From Paulinella micropora (lineage: Eukaryota; Cercozoa; Imbricatea; Euglyphida; Paulinellidae): DNA of 64,000 nucleotides. The notes under the pieces are model-generated. The model was not told where the DNA came from. It did no database searches and saw only the letters and a list, made by a program, of their open reading frames with translations. The stretch lies in contig WBZZ01006555.1 in assembly GCA_019918135.1 (NCBI GenBank), positions 1 through 64,000 on the forward strand, written 5' to 3'. Positions 30,571 to 40,190 of the stretch are shown piece by piece (within the stretch, counting starts at the first letter, position 1; the number at the start of each line of letters is the position of its first letter). The position numbers and the translations under genes were made by a program.

Positions 30571-31620
30571 GAGCCTCTAGAACGGTCCCAGCTAAATTTG
30601 ACGCCAAATTGTGCCGTCCGGAGGTAGGGTGCGCCCGCCAGGGTCCAGCCGGGCAGTACGTCTTAGCTTCCCCGGGGAAACGTCCGTAAGCGCCAATTTG
30701 GCGCCAAAATCTACTTGGGCAAAAAAAAATTCCCACACAGACGCTCGGCTGGGCCGCCGTGAGGAAGACCTGTTGTAGCCCTCCCTCTCACTCTCATCGC
30801 CCCTCTCACTCTCGTCGCCCCTCTCACCTTCGTCGCCCCCTCCCCTTTGCTCTGCACCTCCCTGTCTCTAGGGAAGGTGAGATGGCCGAAAAACATTTTC
30901 GTGCGAGTGAAAAGCGTACCGTTTCTCCCTGCGGGAAAACGTCCGATCTCTCTACTAGCCTCCGGAACGGCCCCAGCTAAATTTAGCGCCAGATTGTGCC
31001 GTCCGGAGGTAGGTGCGTGATACGGTCCAGCCGGGCAGTACATCTTAGCCTTCCCGGGGAAACAGCCGTAAGCGCAAATTTGGCGCCAAAATCTACTTGC
31101 GCAAAAAGAAAATCGCAAACAGACGCCCCAACGCAGCCGTGAGGAAGACCTGTTGTAGCCCTCCCTCTCACTCTCGTCGCCCCTCTCACTTTCGTCGTCC
31201 CTCTTACCTTTGTCGCCCCGCTCCCCTTTGCTCTGCACTTCCCTGCCTCTAGGGAAGGTGAGAGGACCGAAAAACATTTTTGTGCGAGTAAAAGGCCCGC
31301 GGGTTTCTCCCCGCGGGAAAACGTCCGATCTCTCTGCTAGCCTCCGGAACAGCCCCAGCTAAATTTGGCGCCAAATTGTGCCGTCCGGAGGTAGGGTGCG
31401 CCCGGCAGGTCCGGCCGGGCAGTACGTCTTAGCTTTCCCGGGGAAACAGCCGTAAGCACCAATTTGGCGCCAAAATCTACTTGCGCAAAAAGAAAATCAT
31501 ACACAGACGCTCGGCTGGGCCGCCGTGAGGAAGACCTGTTGTAGCTCTTCCCTCTCACTCTCGTCGCCCCTCTCACTTTCGTCGCGCCCTCTTACCTTCG
31601 TCGCCCCTCTCACCTTAGAT
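30571..31620. repeat. Three consecutive reversed C units
   Basis: C cores at 30590-30760, 30960-31130 and 31340-31520, each followed on the plus strand by GAGGAAGACCTGTTGTAGC and a few 18-bp units. Each core carries TTTGGCGCCAAA or a one-base variant. The array makes a higher-order repeat of about 380 bp. Confidence 0.75.
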
Positions 31621-32551
31621 TTGTTTCGTGCCTTCCCCTCGACTTCCCCACCTTCTGAGCCCGGGGGGCTCAAAGAGCAAGGGGCAGAATTGCAACGAAA
31701 CTATTTTCCCGGCCTTGCGCACGGTGGCGCGAGCTATGGCACAGACGTTGCCGGCCGGTGTTCTGACATAGGCTACCGCAATAATATGAAGTGGGCCGGA
31801 TGCTGCGGCAGCCTGAGGGTGCCGTTGCAAGTGTCAAGTGTAATGCCTTGTCGAGCTTTAATTCAGCGTAAATTACATTTTCTTGGCGCGCTCCCTTCTC
31901 AGTGCCAAGCCTGAGATTTTGTCAGGGATTTTATTTCGCGCTATTTTTCTTGTAAATTCTTAGCGCGCCCCCAGTTCTACGAAACAACGAAGCACTGCCT
32001 TTTCCGGTCGTATCATAGTCGTGCCAAACTTAGCGCCAAATGAACGGACCGCTCCGGTCTCTTTCCGCGGGGTTTTAGCGGTCGTTTTTCCGTGGAAAGA
32101 AACGCGCGCCAAAATATTTTTTTTGTTGCGCAAATGACAAATCTTGCGCACTTTTGTTCCCTTCGGAGGGAGGAGGGAGCGGGAAGATAAGGGGGAGGGG
32201 GGAGAGAAGGGGGAGGGGGAGAAGAAGGGGGGCGGGGAAGAAAGGGGGAAGAGAAGAGAACGGGGGCGCCACTCTCTCTCGCCCCCCCCCCCTCTTCCCT
32301 CTTTCTTGCCTCTTCCCTCCGTTCCCCCTCCCCTTTTTTTCTTCTGCAAGAGGATTTTTCTCTTTCTCTTTCCCTCTTCTTTTTTTTGCACAAAGTTTGT
32401 CGCCAAATTTGCGTCCCTGACAAAGAGCACGATCTTCTCAGCACAGAGAATTTTGCTGAAGATGTTGCTTTTTAATTAAGTTGTTGTTTTGTAATTATTA
32501 AAAAAATACATTCGCCCTCTCTCTCTCCCCCCCCCCACTAACCACGACAAA
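31621..32551. repeat. A1, A2, B/C halves, pyrimidine tract
   Basis: 31720-31850 is the block also at 51.5 kb (GAAGTGGGCCGGATGCTGC), A1 (31850-31890), A2 plus (31900-31970), a half B (31985-32030), C-like segment with CGCGCCAAAA (32030-32150), purine/pyrimidine filler, start of a B block without its hairpin (32385-32420). 32420-32520 is AT-rich and unassigned. Confidence 0.6.
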
Positions 32552-32587
32552 GCCCCTGCAGTGTGGTGTGTTTACGTGAGCAGGGCC
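32552..32587 (-). terminator. Hairpin enclosing the stop of the secreted protein
   Basis: Arms CCCTGC and GCAGGG (within GCCCCTGC at 32552-32559 and GCAGGGCC at 32580-32587) surround the TAA stop (32572-32574), which lies in the loop. Same design as the RING gene end. Confidence 0.45.
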
Positions 32588-33429
32588 AGGCCCACCCCGA
32601 ACACCAGCGCGGCCGCCCCCGGTCCCACTGTGCGGGCCGCCGCGCTGGTTTGGGCCGGCGCGCTCGTCGTGGTCGGCGGGTCGCGGCAGCGCGCCTTGCC
32701 CACGAACTCTAACAAGCAGGGACGCTCCGCGTTCTCGCACTTGACATAGATGTACACATTCGCACTATCAATATAATCGCCGGGAGGGTTCGTGTACGAG
32801 AAGCAAGAGTTGGGTTCGAGCAACGACGGCCCTATCGCGTACGTGGTCGCGCCTCGCGCCGTGCGCGTGCGCACCGTAAACAAGTCCGGAGACACAGTCC
32901 AGCCCGCGTTCAGCGCCCGGACCTGCAGCTTTTCCAAGTACAGGCCGTTGGTGCAGTTGAGGTTGGGGCTGAGTTCGTCCGAGGTGCCTGCGGGCACCGT
33001 TGTGTTGTCTGTGCACGTGGGACAGCTGCACGGGTCCAGTTTGCGGCAGGCGTACTGCACCTCGTACGTCAGGGGACAACTAAAAAACTGGTTCTTGCAC
33101 GTCACCTGCAGGCGCATGTCGGCCGTCACGCCCACGTCCGTGTCCGCTCCCAGGTTAAAGCACGTCACGCCGCTGTCGCTCAGGGCCGTGTAATAGTACT
33201 CCCGGCTGGAATTCGTCCAGCCCCTCACGTCGAAAGTAGAGTCGTCCGTCGAAGCAATGCGCAAATTGCTCACGGCCAGGGCGTGGCTCGGGTCCGAGCA
33301 TGCGCTGGGAGCGGGGAGCCACGCGTTCGTACTCACTGTCACCGTACTAGTGCAGCCGTAGCAATCGCAGGCGCCCCTCACAGAGCGGACCAGCAGCAGC
33401 AGGACGCTCGTCGTCAGCAGCAACAGCAT
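32572..33429 (-). CDS. Secreted Cys-rich surface protein, probably membrane- or GPI-anchored
   Basis: 285 residues from ATG 33429, chosen because it begins a classic signal peptide (MLLLLTTSVLLLLVRSVRG) with likely cleavage before a Cys-rich ectodomain. Upstream in-frame residues translate repeat DNA. The ectodomain has many paired cysteines (CDCYGC, CSCPTC) and N-glycosylation sequons (NSS, NTT, NCT). A Ser/Thr/Pro-rich stalk (TTTSAPAQTS) precedes a short hydrophobic C-terminus that ends the protein, the pattern of a GPI-anchor signal or tail anchor. Probably displayed on the virion or infected-cell surface. The family is not recognised and no receptor role is claimed. Confidence 0.8.
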   Translation of the reverse strand: MLLLLTTSVLLLLVRSVRGACDCYGCTSTVTVSTNAWLPAPSACSDPSHALAVSNLRIASTDDSTFDVRGWTNSSREYYYTALSDSGVTCFNLGADTDVGVTADMRLQVTCKNQFFSCPLTYEVQYACRKLDPCSCPTCTDNTTVPAGTSDELSPNLNCTNGLYLEKLQVRALNAGWTVSPDLFTVRTRTARGATTYAIGPSLLEPNSCFSYTNPPGDYIDSANVYIYVKCENAERPCLLEFVGKARCRDPPTTTSAPAQTSAAARTVGPGAAALVFGVGLALLT

Positions 33430-33704
33430 CGATTCTTTGCTTGTATTTGGCAAATCCTTAAGTGAAACGGGAGCCAAAGAACAAGCGCAGCAGCAAGTTT
33501 TCCTCCCTCGGGGAAAGAAGAATGATAAGGGAGAGGGGGGGGCGTGCCCCCCCCCCCTACAGCCACATCCTGCTCCAAAAATAGAACGAGCTTTCAGTGT
33601 CAAATGTAAGACTTTGTCGATCTTTAATTCAGCGTATTTTGCGTATTCTTTGGCGCCCCCCCCCCCAGCTTTTCTCCATTCCAGCCCGCGCCAGCTGGGT
33701 GGCT
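33430..33704. repeat. Leader, palindromic tract, A1, E terminal hairpin remnant
   Basis: 33430-33500 is the leader of the secreted-protein gene. 33530-33600 repeats the spacer at 24.53 kb. A1 plus at 33596-33655, then CAGCCCGCGCCAGCTGGG, a mutated E terminal hairpin, just before ATG 33705. Confidence 0.55.
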
Positions 33705-33893
33705 ATGGCCATGGCGGGTCTGTACGAGGGGTTGTCGCTTGGGCTGACGTTGTTTCTGGTCTTGTCGGACGTGTATTTCTTAGCTTCGTCTTCTTCCTCG
33801 GCATTGCTCAGGCTCTTGGCGTGGGCCACGCTCACCGGCTGGCTGATTTGTGAGTTAGCATGGAAGAGCTTGAGCCGGGTCTGCCCACCGTAA
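33705..33893 (+). CDS. Small membrane protein, two hydrophobic helices
   Basis: 62 residues from ATG 33705 (second ATG two codons on). Helix 1 about 10-27 (LSLGLTLFLVLSDVYFLA), a Ser-rich turn, helix 2 about 33-52, short basic tail. Stop TAA at 33891-33893 lies one base before the ATG of the next frame, so the two could be translated from one message. The reverse strand also has an open frame here, but it is arginine/proline-rich and lacks features. Confidence 0.5.
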   Translation: MAMAGLYEGLSLGLTLFLVLSDVYFLASSSSSALLRLLAWATLTGWLICELAWKSLSRVCPP

Positions 33894-33894
33894 G

Positions 33895-34485
33895 ATGATT
33901 CAACACTGGAGCATTCAGCGCAGCCATAGCACTCCAAGCGATCTTGATATACTATCGTGCTTGGAATTCTTCGGAAAAGCAGACGCGCAACAGATCGAGG
34001 CTGCCGTGACCCCTCTTGTAAACTTCCGCGCCTTGACGGTGTGTTCCGACCAGGAGTTGCGTCAGGTGTTTTGTGACATTCTGTGCGCTGGCGTAGCCGG
34101 GGCGCAGGCGCGGAAAAGAAAACGAGCCTTGGCGGGGAAGCTGCTGGCAGCAGTAAGGCGTCACTTCCCGCGGGGCCGCGAGCCCGCCTGCAGCTGTGCA
34201 ACGTCCATCTGGGAGATGCGACCCCACGCTTTGGACTTGCCCTGGATCACTAATCGCGTGATGTACGCCTTGGACTCGCTTCTGTTTCTGGCCTCACTGC
34301 TCTCACAATCTTCTGGACTCCCCGGGCACTCTCTTTTTGCTTTCGGCAAAGGACCCCCTAACCTACTACGATCTGCCCTACATGCAAACAATGTTCCCAC
34401 AGAGCTCTACCCACACGGAGCCGGGCTTTCATGGGTCATGGCTTGGTCGAGCAAGCCTAGCCGCTCGGATTCAGTGCTGGTTTGA
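33895..34485 (+). CDS. Unknown protein, possibly frameshifted near its end
   Basis: Up to 196 residues from ATG 33895. The first about 140 residues have ordinary composition: helices, a basic KRKR patch near residue 80, and an aromatic/hydrophobic segment (MYALDSLLFLASLLS). Near 34340 a neighbouring frame becomes the more natural one (DPLTYYDLPYMQTMFPQSST), which runs to 34528, so a single-base lesion is likely there. The 3' part overlaps the minus-strand relic ending at 34407. The family is not recognised. Confidence 0.4.
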   Translation: MIQHWSIQRSHSTPSDLDILSCLEFFGKADAQQIEAAVTPLVNFRALTVCSDQELRQVFCDILCAGVAGAQARKRKRALAGKLLAAVRRHFPRGREPACSCATSIWEMRPHALDLPWITNRVMYALDSLLFLASLLSQSSGLPGHSLFAFGKGPPNLLRSALHANNVPTELYPHGAGLSWVMAWSSKPSRSDSVLV

Positions 34486-35644
34486 TACGCACACGAGTCC
34501 AAAAAAATGTCCCCGGGCTCTTGGATAGATCGGAAAGCTCTGGCCCAAGCTAGTGTGTCCGCCGGCCGCGCAAGCGTGCAATTGACCATTCGGAGCCTTG
34601 TCTTATGAAAAGGCTGCAGATAATCACAAAGCACGTAGAGCACGTCGTGAGTTTCCAGAGCAAACCCCTCCAACTCCAACGTGCCCACCCCAAGGTCACG
34701 TTCATCCATATCATCATATGGTTCTGAATCTGAATCTGAATTTGAATCTGAATTTGAATTTGGGTAAAGGATGCGACCCTGCAACAAACTTTGACGCAGT
34801 CGCTTGCTCCCCACTGTACAGATCAGTGGGACATACTCTACCACTAAACGCGCCGTGTCTCGTGGCAGGCCTGCTTCTGCCAAGAGCCGTATTCGTTCGT
34901 CGTCGGCGGCGCGGTTGAAGCGGAGTCGAAGGGACGTTACAAATTCATAGTCGTCCTTGGATAAATCCAAGCCAGGCCAGCTCAAGTCCTGGCCTGATCC
35001 AAATTCTGCTGCACTTCCATGCTTTCTACACAGGGAAACTCTAAGTGCTGGAGCCGATTGCGCTGCTGGACAGCGCGAGCTCCGAGCGTGTATTCGAGCC
35101 TGATGGCTTCGTCTATGTGCCCGTCGTCGTAGAACCAGCCTATCGGGGTCGGCTTTAGGGTCGTGACACAAGCGACGCAGTCCAGCAGACTCAGCTGTTT
35201 AGGTGGGCCTTCAAGCACCAAGGTGGCTTCTTGGCAGTCTGCCAGCACCAGGCGCCCCTCTTCGTGGCGCGGCAGCTTGCAAAGAACCCCGCGCAGTCCT
35301 TGCAGTTCCAGGCTGCGCGCCAGTGGATAGGCAAGCCACGCCAGACTCTGACAAACGGCCAGGCTCTCTTGCTCCAAGTGCTTTTCCTCGCGGAGGCGCA
35401 GCTGCAAATCAAACTTGCCCTTGTGCTTTTTCATCACCTTCGTCAAGGTTCTGAGCACACGAGGACGCCCACCAAGGGCCGTCACGTCCAGCGCTATCGG
35501 TTGTAAGCCGTGCCTAATTTGGTACTGCAACGAGCCCAGCCAAGCCCCGGCTTGCTTGCGCTCGTCGGCGCCCTGATGTCGCTTCCTTTTGCGCCCGCGC
35601 GCTTGCTCGTAGGCGGGGCTGACAGGGAGCAGGAGAGCGTACAC
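34407..35644 (-). pseudogene. Paralogue 1 of a head-to-head pair; N-terminus lost, frameshifted
   Basis: Two overlapping frames together make about 410 residues. The first (35644 to 34982) carries LQYQIRHGLQPIALDVTALG and FDLQLRLREEKH, matching the gene at 35875, but has no ATG: at 35640 the coding sequence meets a reversed A1 cassette. It stops at 34982; homology continues in the other frame (from about 35010 to 34407) with helical segments (LPRDTARLVVEYVPL), a polar run from GAATCT/GAATTT repeats (34727-34762, NSDSNSDS) and a hydrophobic/aromatic C-terminus. One indel near 35000 separates them. Function unknown. Confidence 0.65.
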
Positions 35645-35728
35645 TTAAAGACTTTGTCGAGTTTTAATTACACACAATTTTTTCTGCACAAAATTTGTTG
35701 CTAAATTTGCGTATGTATGCGCCTGGCA

Positions 35729-35793
35729 TGATACGGCCGAAAAAGACAGTATTGCCAAAAAGCCTAGAAACGCTGTCTTTTTCGGCCATATCA
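35729..35793. repeat. Cassette B hairpin with compensatory arms
   Basis: 65 bp. Arms 35729-35749 and 35773-35793, 21 bp each, nearly perfect (one G-T type mismatch). Most other copies have GGCAG in the left arm and CTGCC in the right; here both changed, to GACAG and CTGTC, so pairing is kept. It sits between the divergent paralogues 34407-35644 and 35875-36202. Confidence 0.85.
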
Positions 35794-35874
35794 CTTTCTC
35801 TCCCCTGTTCCATTCGTTTAGCCCCCGGTGCCAATTCTAAGAGTGAGTGTCGAAATTTAATTCATTTTGTTAAT

Positions 35875-36202
35875 ATGGCCGGACGCAAGCGCAAGTTGCG
35901 CGATGATGTCAATAACATCGAGTCCCCTGCTGCCGTGCGTCTGGGCGCCGAAGAGCGCAGCAAAGCCGAGCTGTGGCTGCGCTCGCTGCAGTATCAGATC
36001 CAGCACGGCCTGCAAACCATAGTGCTGGACGCAACGGCCCTCGGGGACCGCCCCCGCGTGCTCAAGCCCCTGGCCAAAGCCATGCAGAAGTACCAAGGCA
36101 GGTTTGACTTGCAGCTACGCCTCCACGAGGAAAAAGCAGCAGAGCACGCCCGCGAACAAGGCAGGGCTGTTGGCCAAAGTGTAGCGTGGCTGGCCTACCC
36201 GG
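35875..36202 (+). pseudogene. Paralogue 2, truncated at an A1 cassette
   Basis: ATG 35875, beginning MAGRKRKLRDD with a basic patch. About 109 codons match the divergent paralogue (LQYQIQHGLQTIVLDATALG, FDLQLRLHEEK, VAWLAYP). At 36201 the coding sequence passes directly into an A1 cassette (GGTGCCAAGTCAGACTCG...AATTTAATAAAG). The frame stays open to 36408 by translating A1 and filler, which is not real homology. Shows a gene body cut off and given a cassette 3' end. Confidence 0.7.
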
Positions 36203-36300
36203 TGCCAAGTCAGACTCGGTTGGAATTTAATAAAGAAATGTATTTTTCCGCACTTTCTTGGCGCGCTCTCTCTCCACCTCCTTCTGTTTTCTTTTTTTTC

Positions 36301-37500
36301 CTACCTGTCTACTTGTGTGCCGAGCGATTCCTCGAGTTCGTCGTCGCTGTTAGCCGTTGCGCCGTAGGTGAGCATGTGTTCCGCCTCGCTGAGCAATTCG
36401 GGGTGTAGCGGCAGGGCCGAGCTCATCTTGGGACGGAAGAGCTTGTACATCCGTGCGCTGCCGTCGTAATTTCTGGTGGTCTGGGTAGGGTCCAGGCGCG
36501 CTTGCAAACTGTCGACCGAGCCAACAATCTTTACGACTTTCTTGAGCCAAGCCAGCGTAGTCTGTCCGGTAAACAGTTGGACGTGGCCTAGGATGTAAGC
36601 GCGGACGTCCTGGGCTTGCCAAATATCCAAACAGCGTTGTGCGTGCAAGACGGTAGCATCGGCGGCGGGTCTGCCAGAGCGAGTACAACGGTCGCGAAGT
36701 TTTAGGTACACTTGTACCAGGTGGTGATAAGGATTCGTGTCAATCACTAGCCAGAGAGTGCCGATCTTCTGCTTACCCTGGGCTAACGGCGCAAGCTGCG
36801 ACTGGAACAGCTTGAGTTCGAGCGAGTACTCCACCGATTCGTGGCGCTTGAACTTGGTGTCCAGCTCCTGGCCCAAGCCGTCCAGGACTTCTGGCGAAAG
36901 CAGGCTGGCATCCTGAGTGCGATAAATTGCCTTGAACTTTGGCAGCGCGGGGTGCGGCGGCGTGATCGATTGCAAGTAGCGCGTAGCGTACTCCACGTCC
37001 AAGCAATTGTCGATGTTTTTCTTGTCGTCGTGCGGATCTAAGCTCGTGTGCAATTTGCAATCCACCTGCGCGCCGTGAATCTTGACCTCGTCGCGCAACC
37101 AACGGAGGGTTTCGTCAGAGAGGCAGCTGGTAACTTGTTGCTGGAGGTAGGCCCGTAGTTCTTCTCGCGGTGTGTCCTTGTACACTCGACGGCGAGCACG
37201 CAGCACCGTGACCATCTGCAGACTGTGGCCACTCACGCGTAGCTCGACCTGTACGTATTTTCCTTGGCGACAAGAAGAGATACACAACTCGGCCACACGA
37301 TCGGCGCCGTCGAGGCCTTCGTTGAGTCTTTGGGTAAACACCTCGAGCGGAACGGTTCTGTCGGGATCCCCGAACTCGTAGCCGGCATAGGCAACTTCCG
37401 GCAGGCCGAGATTAGCTGGTTGAGGGTCAACGTCTGGTTCAGCCAGCTTGGCGCGCTTGGACACGGGCGAGGTAGGTGAAATTGCGTGCTTCGAGGGCAT
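36301..37500 (-). CDS. Unknown 399-aa protein with two related domains
   Basis: ATG at 37500. After a polar N-terminus with KRAK (about 15-18) there are two related modules, about 83-194 and 247-380. Each has a beta-rich opening, an R/D-rich segment, an AYLQQQV or AYILGHV helix, a TLRWLRDEVKI or TLAWLKKVVKI helix, and a D-rich loop. The C-terminus is acidic. I do not recognise the family; a duplicated host-interaction or nucleic-acid domain is possible. Spacing and composition are those of a working gene. Stop lies next to the pyrimidine tail of an A1 cassette. Confidence 0.8.
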   Translation of the reverse strand: MPSKHAISPTSPVSKRAKLAEPDVDPQPANLGLPEVAYAGYEFGDPDRTVPLEVFTQRLNEGLDGADRVAELCISSCRQGKYVQVELRVSGHSLQMVTVLRARRRVYKDTPREELRAYLQQQVTSCLSDETLRWLRDEVKIHGAQVDCKLHTSLDPHDDKKNIDNCLDVEYATRYLQSITPPHPALPKFKAIYRTQDASLLSPEVLDGLGQELDTKFKRHESVEYSLELKLFQSQLAPLAQGKQKIGTLWLVIDTNPYHHLVQVYLKLRDRCTRSGRPAADATVLHAQRCLDIWQAQDVRAYILGHVQLFTGQTTLAWLKKVVKIVGSVDSLQARLDPTQTTRNYDGSARMYKLFRPKMSSALPLHPELLSEAEHMLTYGATANSDDELEESLGTQVDR

Positions 37501-39363
37501 AGTGTGCGCGAAGGTTGGGTTGGGCTATCGTGTTTAGTACTACACAAAAAAAAAGTTCGTCAGACATTCGCGCAGACCTCTCTTTCTCTCTTCTTTTTTT
37601 GGCACAAGATTTGTCGCCAAATTTGTGTATGTGCTGGAATGATACGGCCGGAAAGAGGCAGTATTGCCGGAAAAGCCTGGAAACACTGCCTTCTTTGGCC
37701 ATATCGCATGCACAAACCGCCAAGCAGCCTTTGCTGAAAGCGCCATCAAGAAATTTCAATTGAGGGAGAAGGAGGGGGGGGGCTTAGTTGAGGCGTTTCA
37801 TGTTTTTTTCTAGCTTCTGCGCTCTCCCCCTCCCCCCTTGCCCTTCCCCCATTCTTTGAGCCCCCCCCCCCCTCCTCTCCCCTCATCCCTCCCTTCCATT
37901 TGCTAGCCTACCGGTGCCAAGTCTAAGACTGTCGAAATTTACTTCAGCGTTTTGTACTTTTTTAGTGCGCCCCTGGAGGAAACGGGGATCAGAGATGGAG
38001 GGGCGAAAGAGATGGTGAAAGGGGGGGGGCGCCCCCCCCCCTTTCTTTTCTCCACCTGAGCCCCCTGAGCCCGGGGGCTCAAAGAACAGGGGGCGGAACC
38101 AAAAAAAAAACTAAGAAGATACCACTGAGCTAAATCTGCAGGGAGGGGGCGCCGCCCCCCCCCTACATCCCAAAATCCTTTTACCCTTCTCCCTTTCCTC
38201 CCCTGTGCCCAAAGGGCTCAAGGAGCAGGGGGAGGAAAAGGAAAGAGGGAGGGGGGGGGGGGAGAGGGAAGGGGCGCGCTGAAAAAGTACAAATTACTTT
38301 GCGCGCGAAACTTGTCGTCAAATTTACATATGTGTGCGCCTGGAATGATATGGCAGTGACAAACTTTTAATCTTGGCACTAAAAACTAAGCGTTGCATGC
38401 AATTTAGTTTGTTTGTAGCTTCTGCGCCATTCATCCTTCCCCTTCCCTGCTCCTTGAGCTCCTCGGGCTCAAGGGAGGGTTTGAAAAATGACTACTTTTG
38501 TCGCCCCGCTCCCCTTTGCTCTGCACCTCCCTGCCTCTAGGGAAAGTGAGAGAGAGGGCCGAAAAACATTTTCGTGCGAGTAAAAGGCCCGCGGGTTTCT
38601 CCCCACGGGAAAACGCCCGATTTCTCTGCTAGCCTCCGGGGAAACAGCCGTAAGCGCCAATTTGGCGCCAAAATCTACTTGCGCAAAAAGAAAATCCCAC
38701 ACAGACGCTCGGCTGGGCCACCGTGAGGAAGACCCAGCCGAAGCCCTTCCCTCTCACTCTCGTCGCCCCTCTCACCTTTGTCCTCTGCTTATTCCTCCCC
38801 CCCTCCCCTCGTCCCTCCTCAGAGCGCGTGCAAACGCGTTCCAACAAAAATTGTTGCTTTCCACTTTTCATATTCCCGCAGATATTTCCGCATATCCTTG
38901 CAGAGGGGAGAAGCAGGGAAGGAGGAGCAGGGGCGCAAGACCTGCGGAAATATGAAAAGAGGACAAGAAAATTTTTTTTTGCCCGATAACAAAAAAAAAA
39001 CAGACGAGGGGAAGAAGGGGGGGAGGGAGTAGAGGGGAGAGAAGAAGAGGCAGAGGGAAGGGAGGGGGGGAGAGCACGAATTGTCTAGTCCCCCGTCTGA
39101 GCAGAGAGCGGGAGCGGATGGCAGGAGCGCGCTTCGCCGGTGTACAAAAAAAAATAATAAAAAGTTTTACTGACAAAATTTCAATCTTAGCACTGAGAAT
39201 AGAGAGAGGGAGAGGGAAAGGGCAGAGGCCGCGCCAGGAAAACGTAATCTACGCTGAGTTTAAGCTCGACGGTCTTACGCTCGGGGCACTGAGAGGGTCT
39301 CACCATATGCCTTACCAGTCAGGAGACGTACGCAGGCGTCGCTAAGGGGAAACAAGCGGCTGA
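37501..39363. repeat. B hairpin, E, C, H, A cassettes
   Basis: B hairpin 37640-37706 (right arm ends CATATCG), E (37775-37870), A1 (37910-37970), E-like palindromes (38020-38170), A2 remnant (38350-38390), C reversed with one TTTGGCGCCAAA (38490-38760), H reversed (38810-38900), A2 reversed (39140-39190), A1 reversed (39230-39290), then 70 bp of unique leader. Confidence 0.65.
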
Positions 39364-39777
39364 ATGCAATTATGCGCGCGCGTACGTTCCAGCCGGCCAG
39401 TCCTTCAAAAGATAATGCAAAAGTACGAGCCTGAAAAAGGCCGCAATCTGAAAGTGGTCTTTTCAGGCCCGACAGGAGAACTTACTCCACTAGCTGAAAT
39501 TAAGTTTGAATCCGTAGCGCTGTGCTCTGTAGACACAACGTATCACCATTGCGACTTCTTGCTTTGCCACGTGGGGCAAGAGTATAATCTTATGCAAATA
39601 TCTTCGTATGGCGGTTTCTATGGCATTATCGGTTGTATGCTCGAGGACGAGGATGACGTTGTAGACGGGCAGCGGGGCGCATCATCTCTCTTCAAAAAAA
39701 CCAAGCAGTACATAGACAAGAAATGCAAAGGGCGCTGGTGGAATGCGAAAGAAACGCTGGAGTTTCTTGAAGACTGA
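39364..39777 (+). CDS. Unknown 137-aa protein, possibly truncated by a stop
   Basis: ATG 39364; a second in-frame ATG at 39415 is an equally good start. Composition is normal: beta-rich first half (LKVVFSG, IKFESVALCSV), an aromatic glycine loop (SSYGGFYGIIGCM), an acidic patch EDEDDV and a basic helical end. The frame stops at TGA 39775-39777 but stays protein-like for another 50 codons (next feature). The family is not recognised. Confidence 0.6.
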   Translation: MQLCARVRSSRPVLQKIMQKYEPEKGRNLKVVFSGPTGELTPLAEIKFESVALCSVDTTYHHCDFLLCHVGQEYNLMQISSYGGFYGIIGCMLEDEDDVVDGQRGASSLFKKTKQYIDKKCKGRWWNAKETLEFLED

Positions 39778-39942
39778 GCGAAATACGCAGAAATTGTTCG
39801 CAACCGTGAAGTTACTGAACTTAAAGATGACGCCGGGCGCTAGATCGAAGCAAAGCGAGGGCCAGCTGCATTCTCTGCGATCGGCAGCCTGGACATCATC
39901 CGGAACCCCGCTACGAGCGCCTGAATTCGACGGGCTGCGACA
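39778..39942 (+). pseudogene. In-frame continuation past stops
   Basis: After TGA 39775-39777 the same frame reads AKYAEIVRNREVTELKDDAG, then TAG (about 39841), then a further 35 ordinary codons to TGA. Three stops within 170 bp of otherwise coding-like sequence suggest a decayed C-terminal domain of the 137-aa gene. Confidence 0.4.
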
Positions 39943-40190
39943 AGATTACGAACTCGACGCTGCAGAATGTTGACACCCTCTCCCTCTCTTAGTTCTCAGT
40001 GCCAACTGTAAGACTTTGTCAAGCTTTAATAAAAGGAAATTTTACAAATCTTGACACGCGTCCCTCACCCCTCCCCCCTTTTTCGGCTATATCATGCCAG
40101 GCGCACACATACGCAAATTTGGCGACAAATTTCGTGCAAACACCTTTTTTCGTTTCCCTGTCGCCTGCAGGCTACGCACAGCAAATATAT

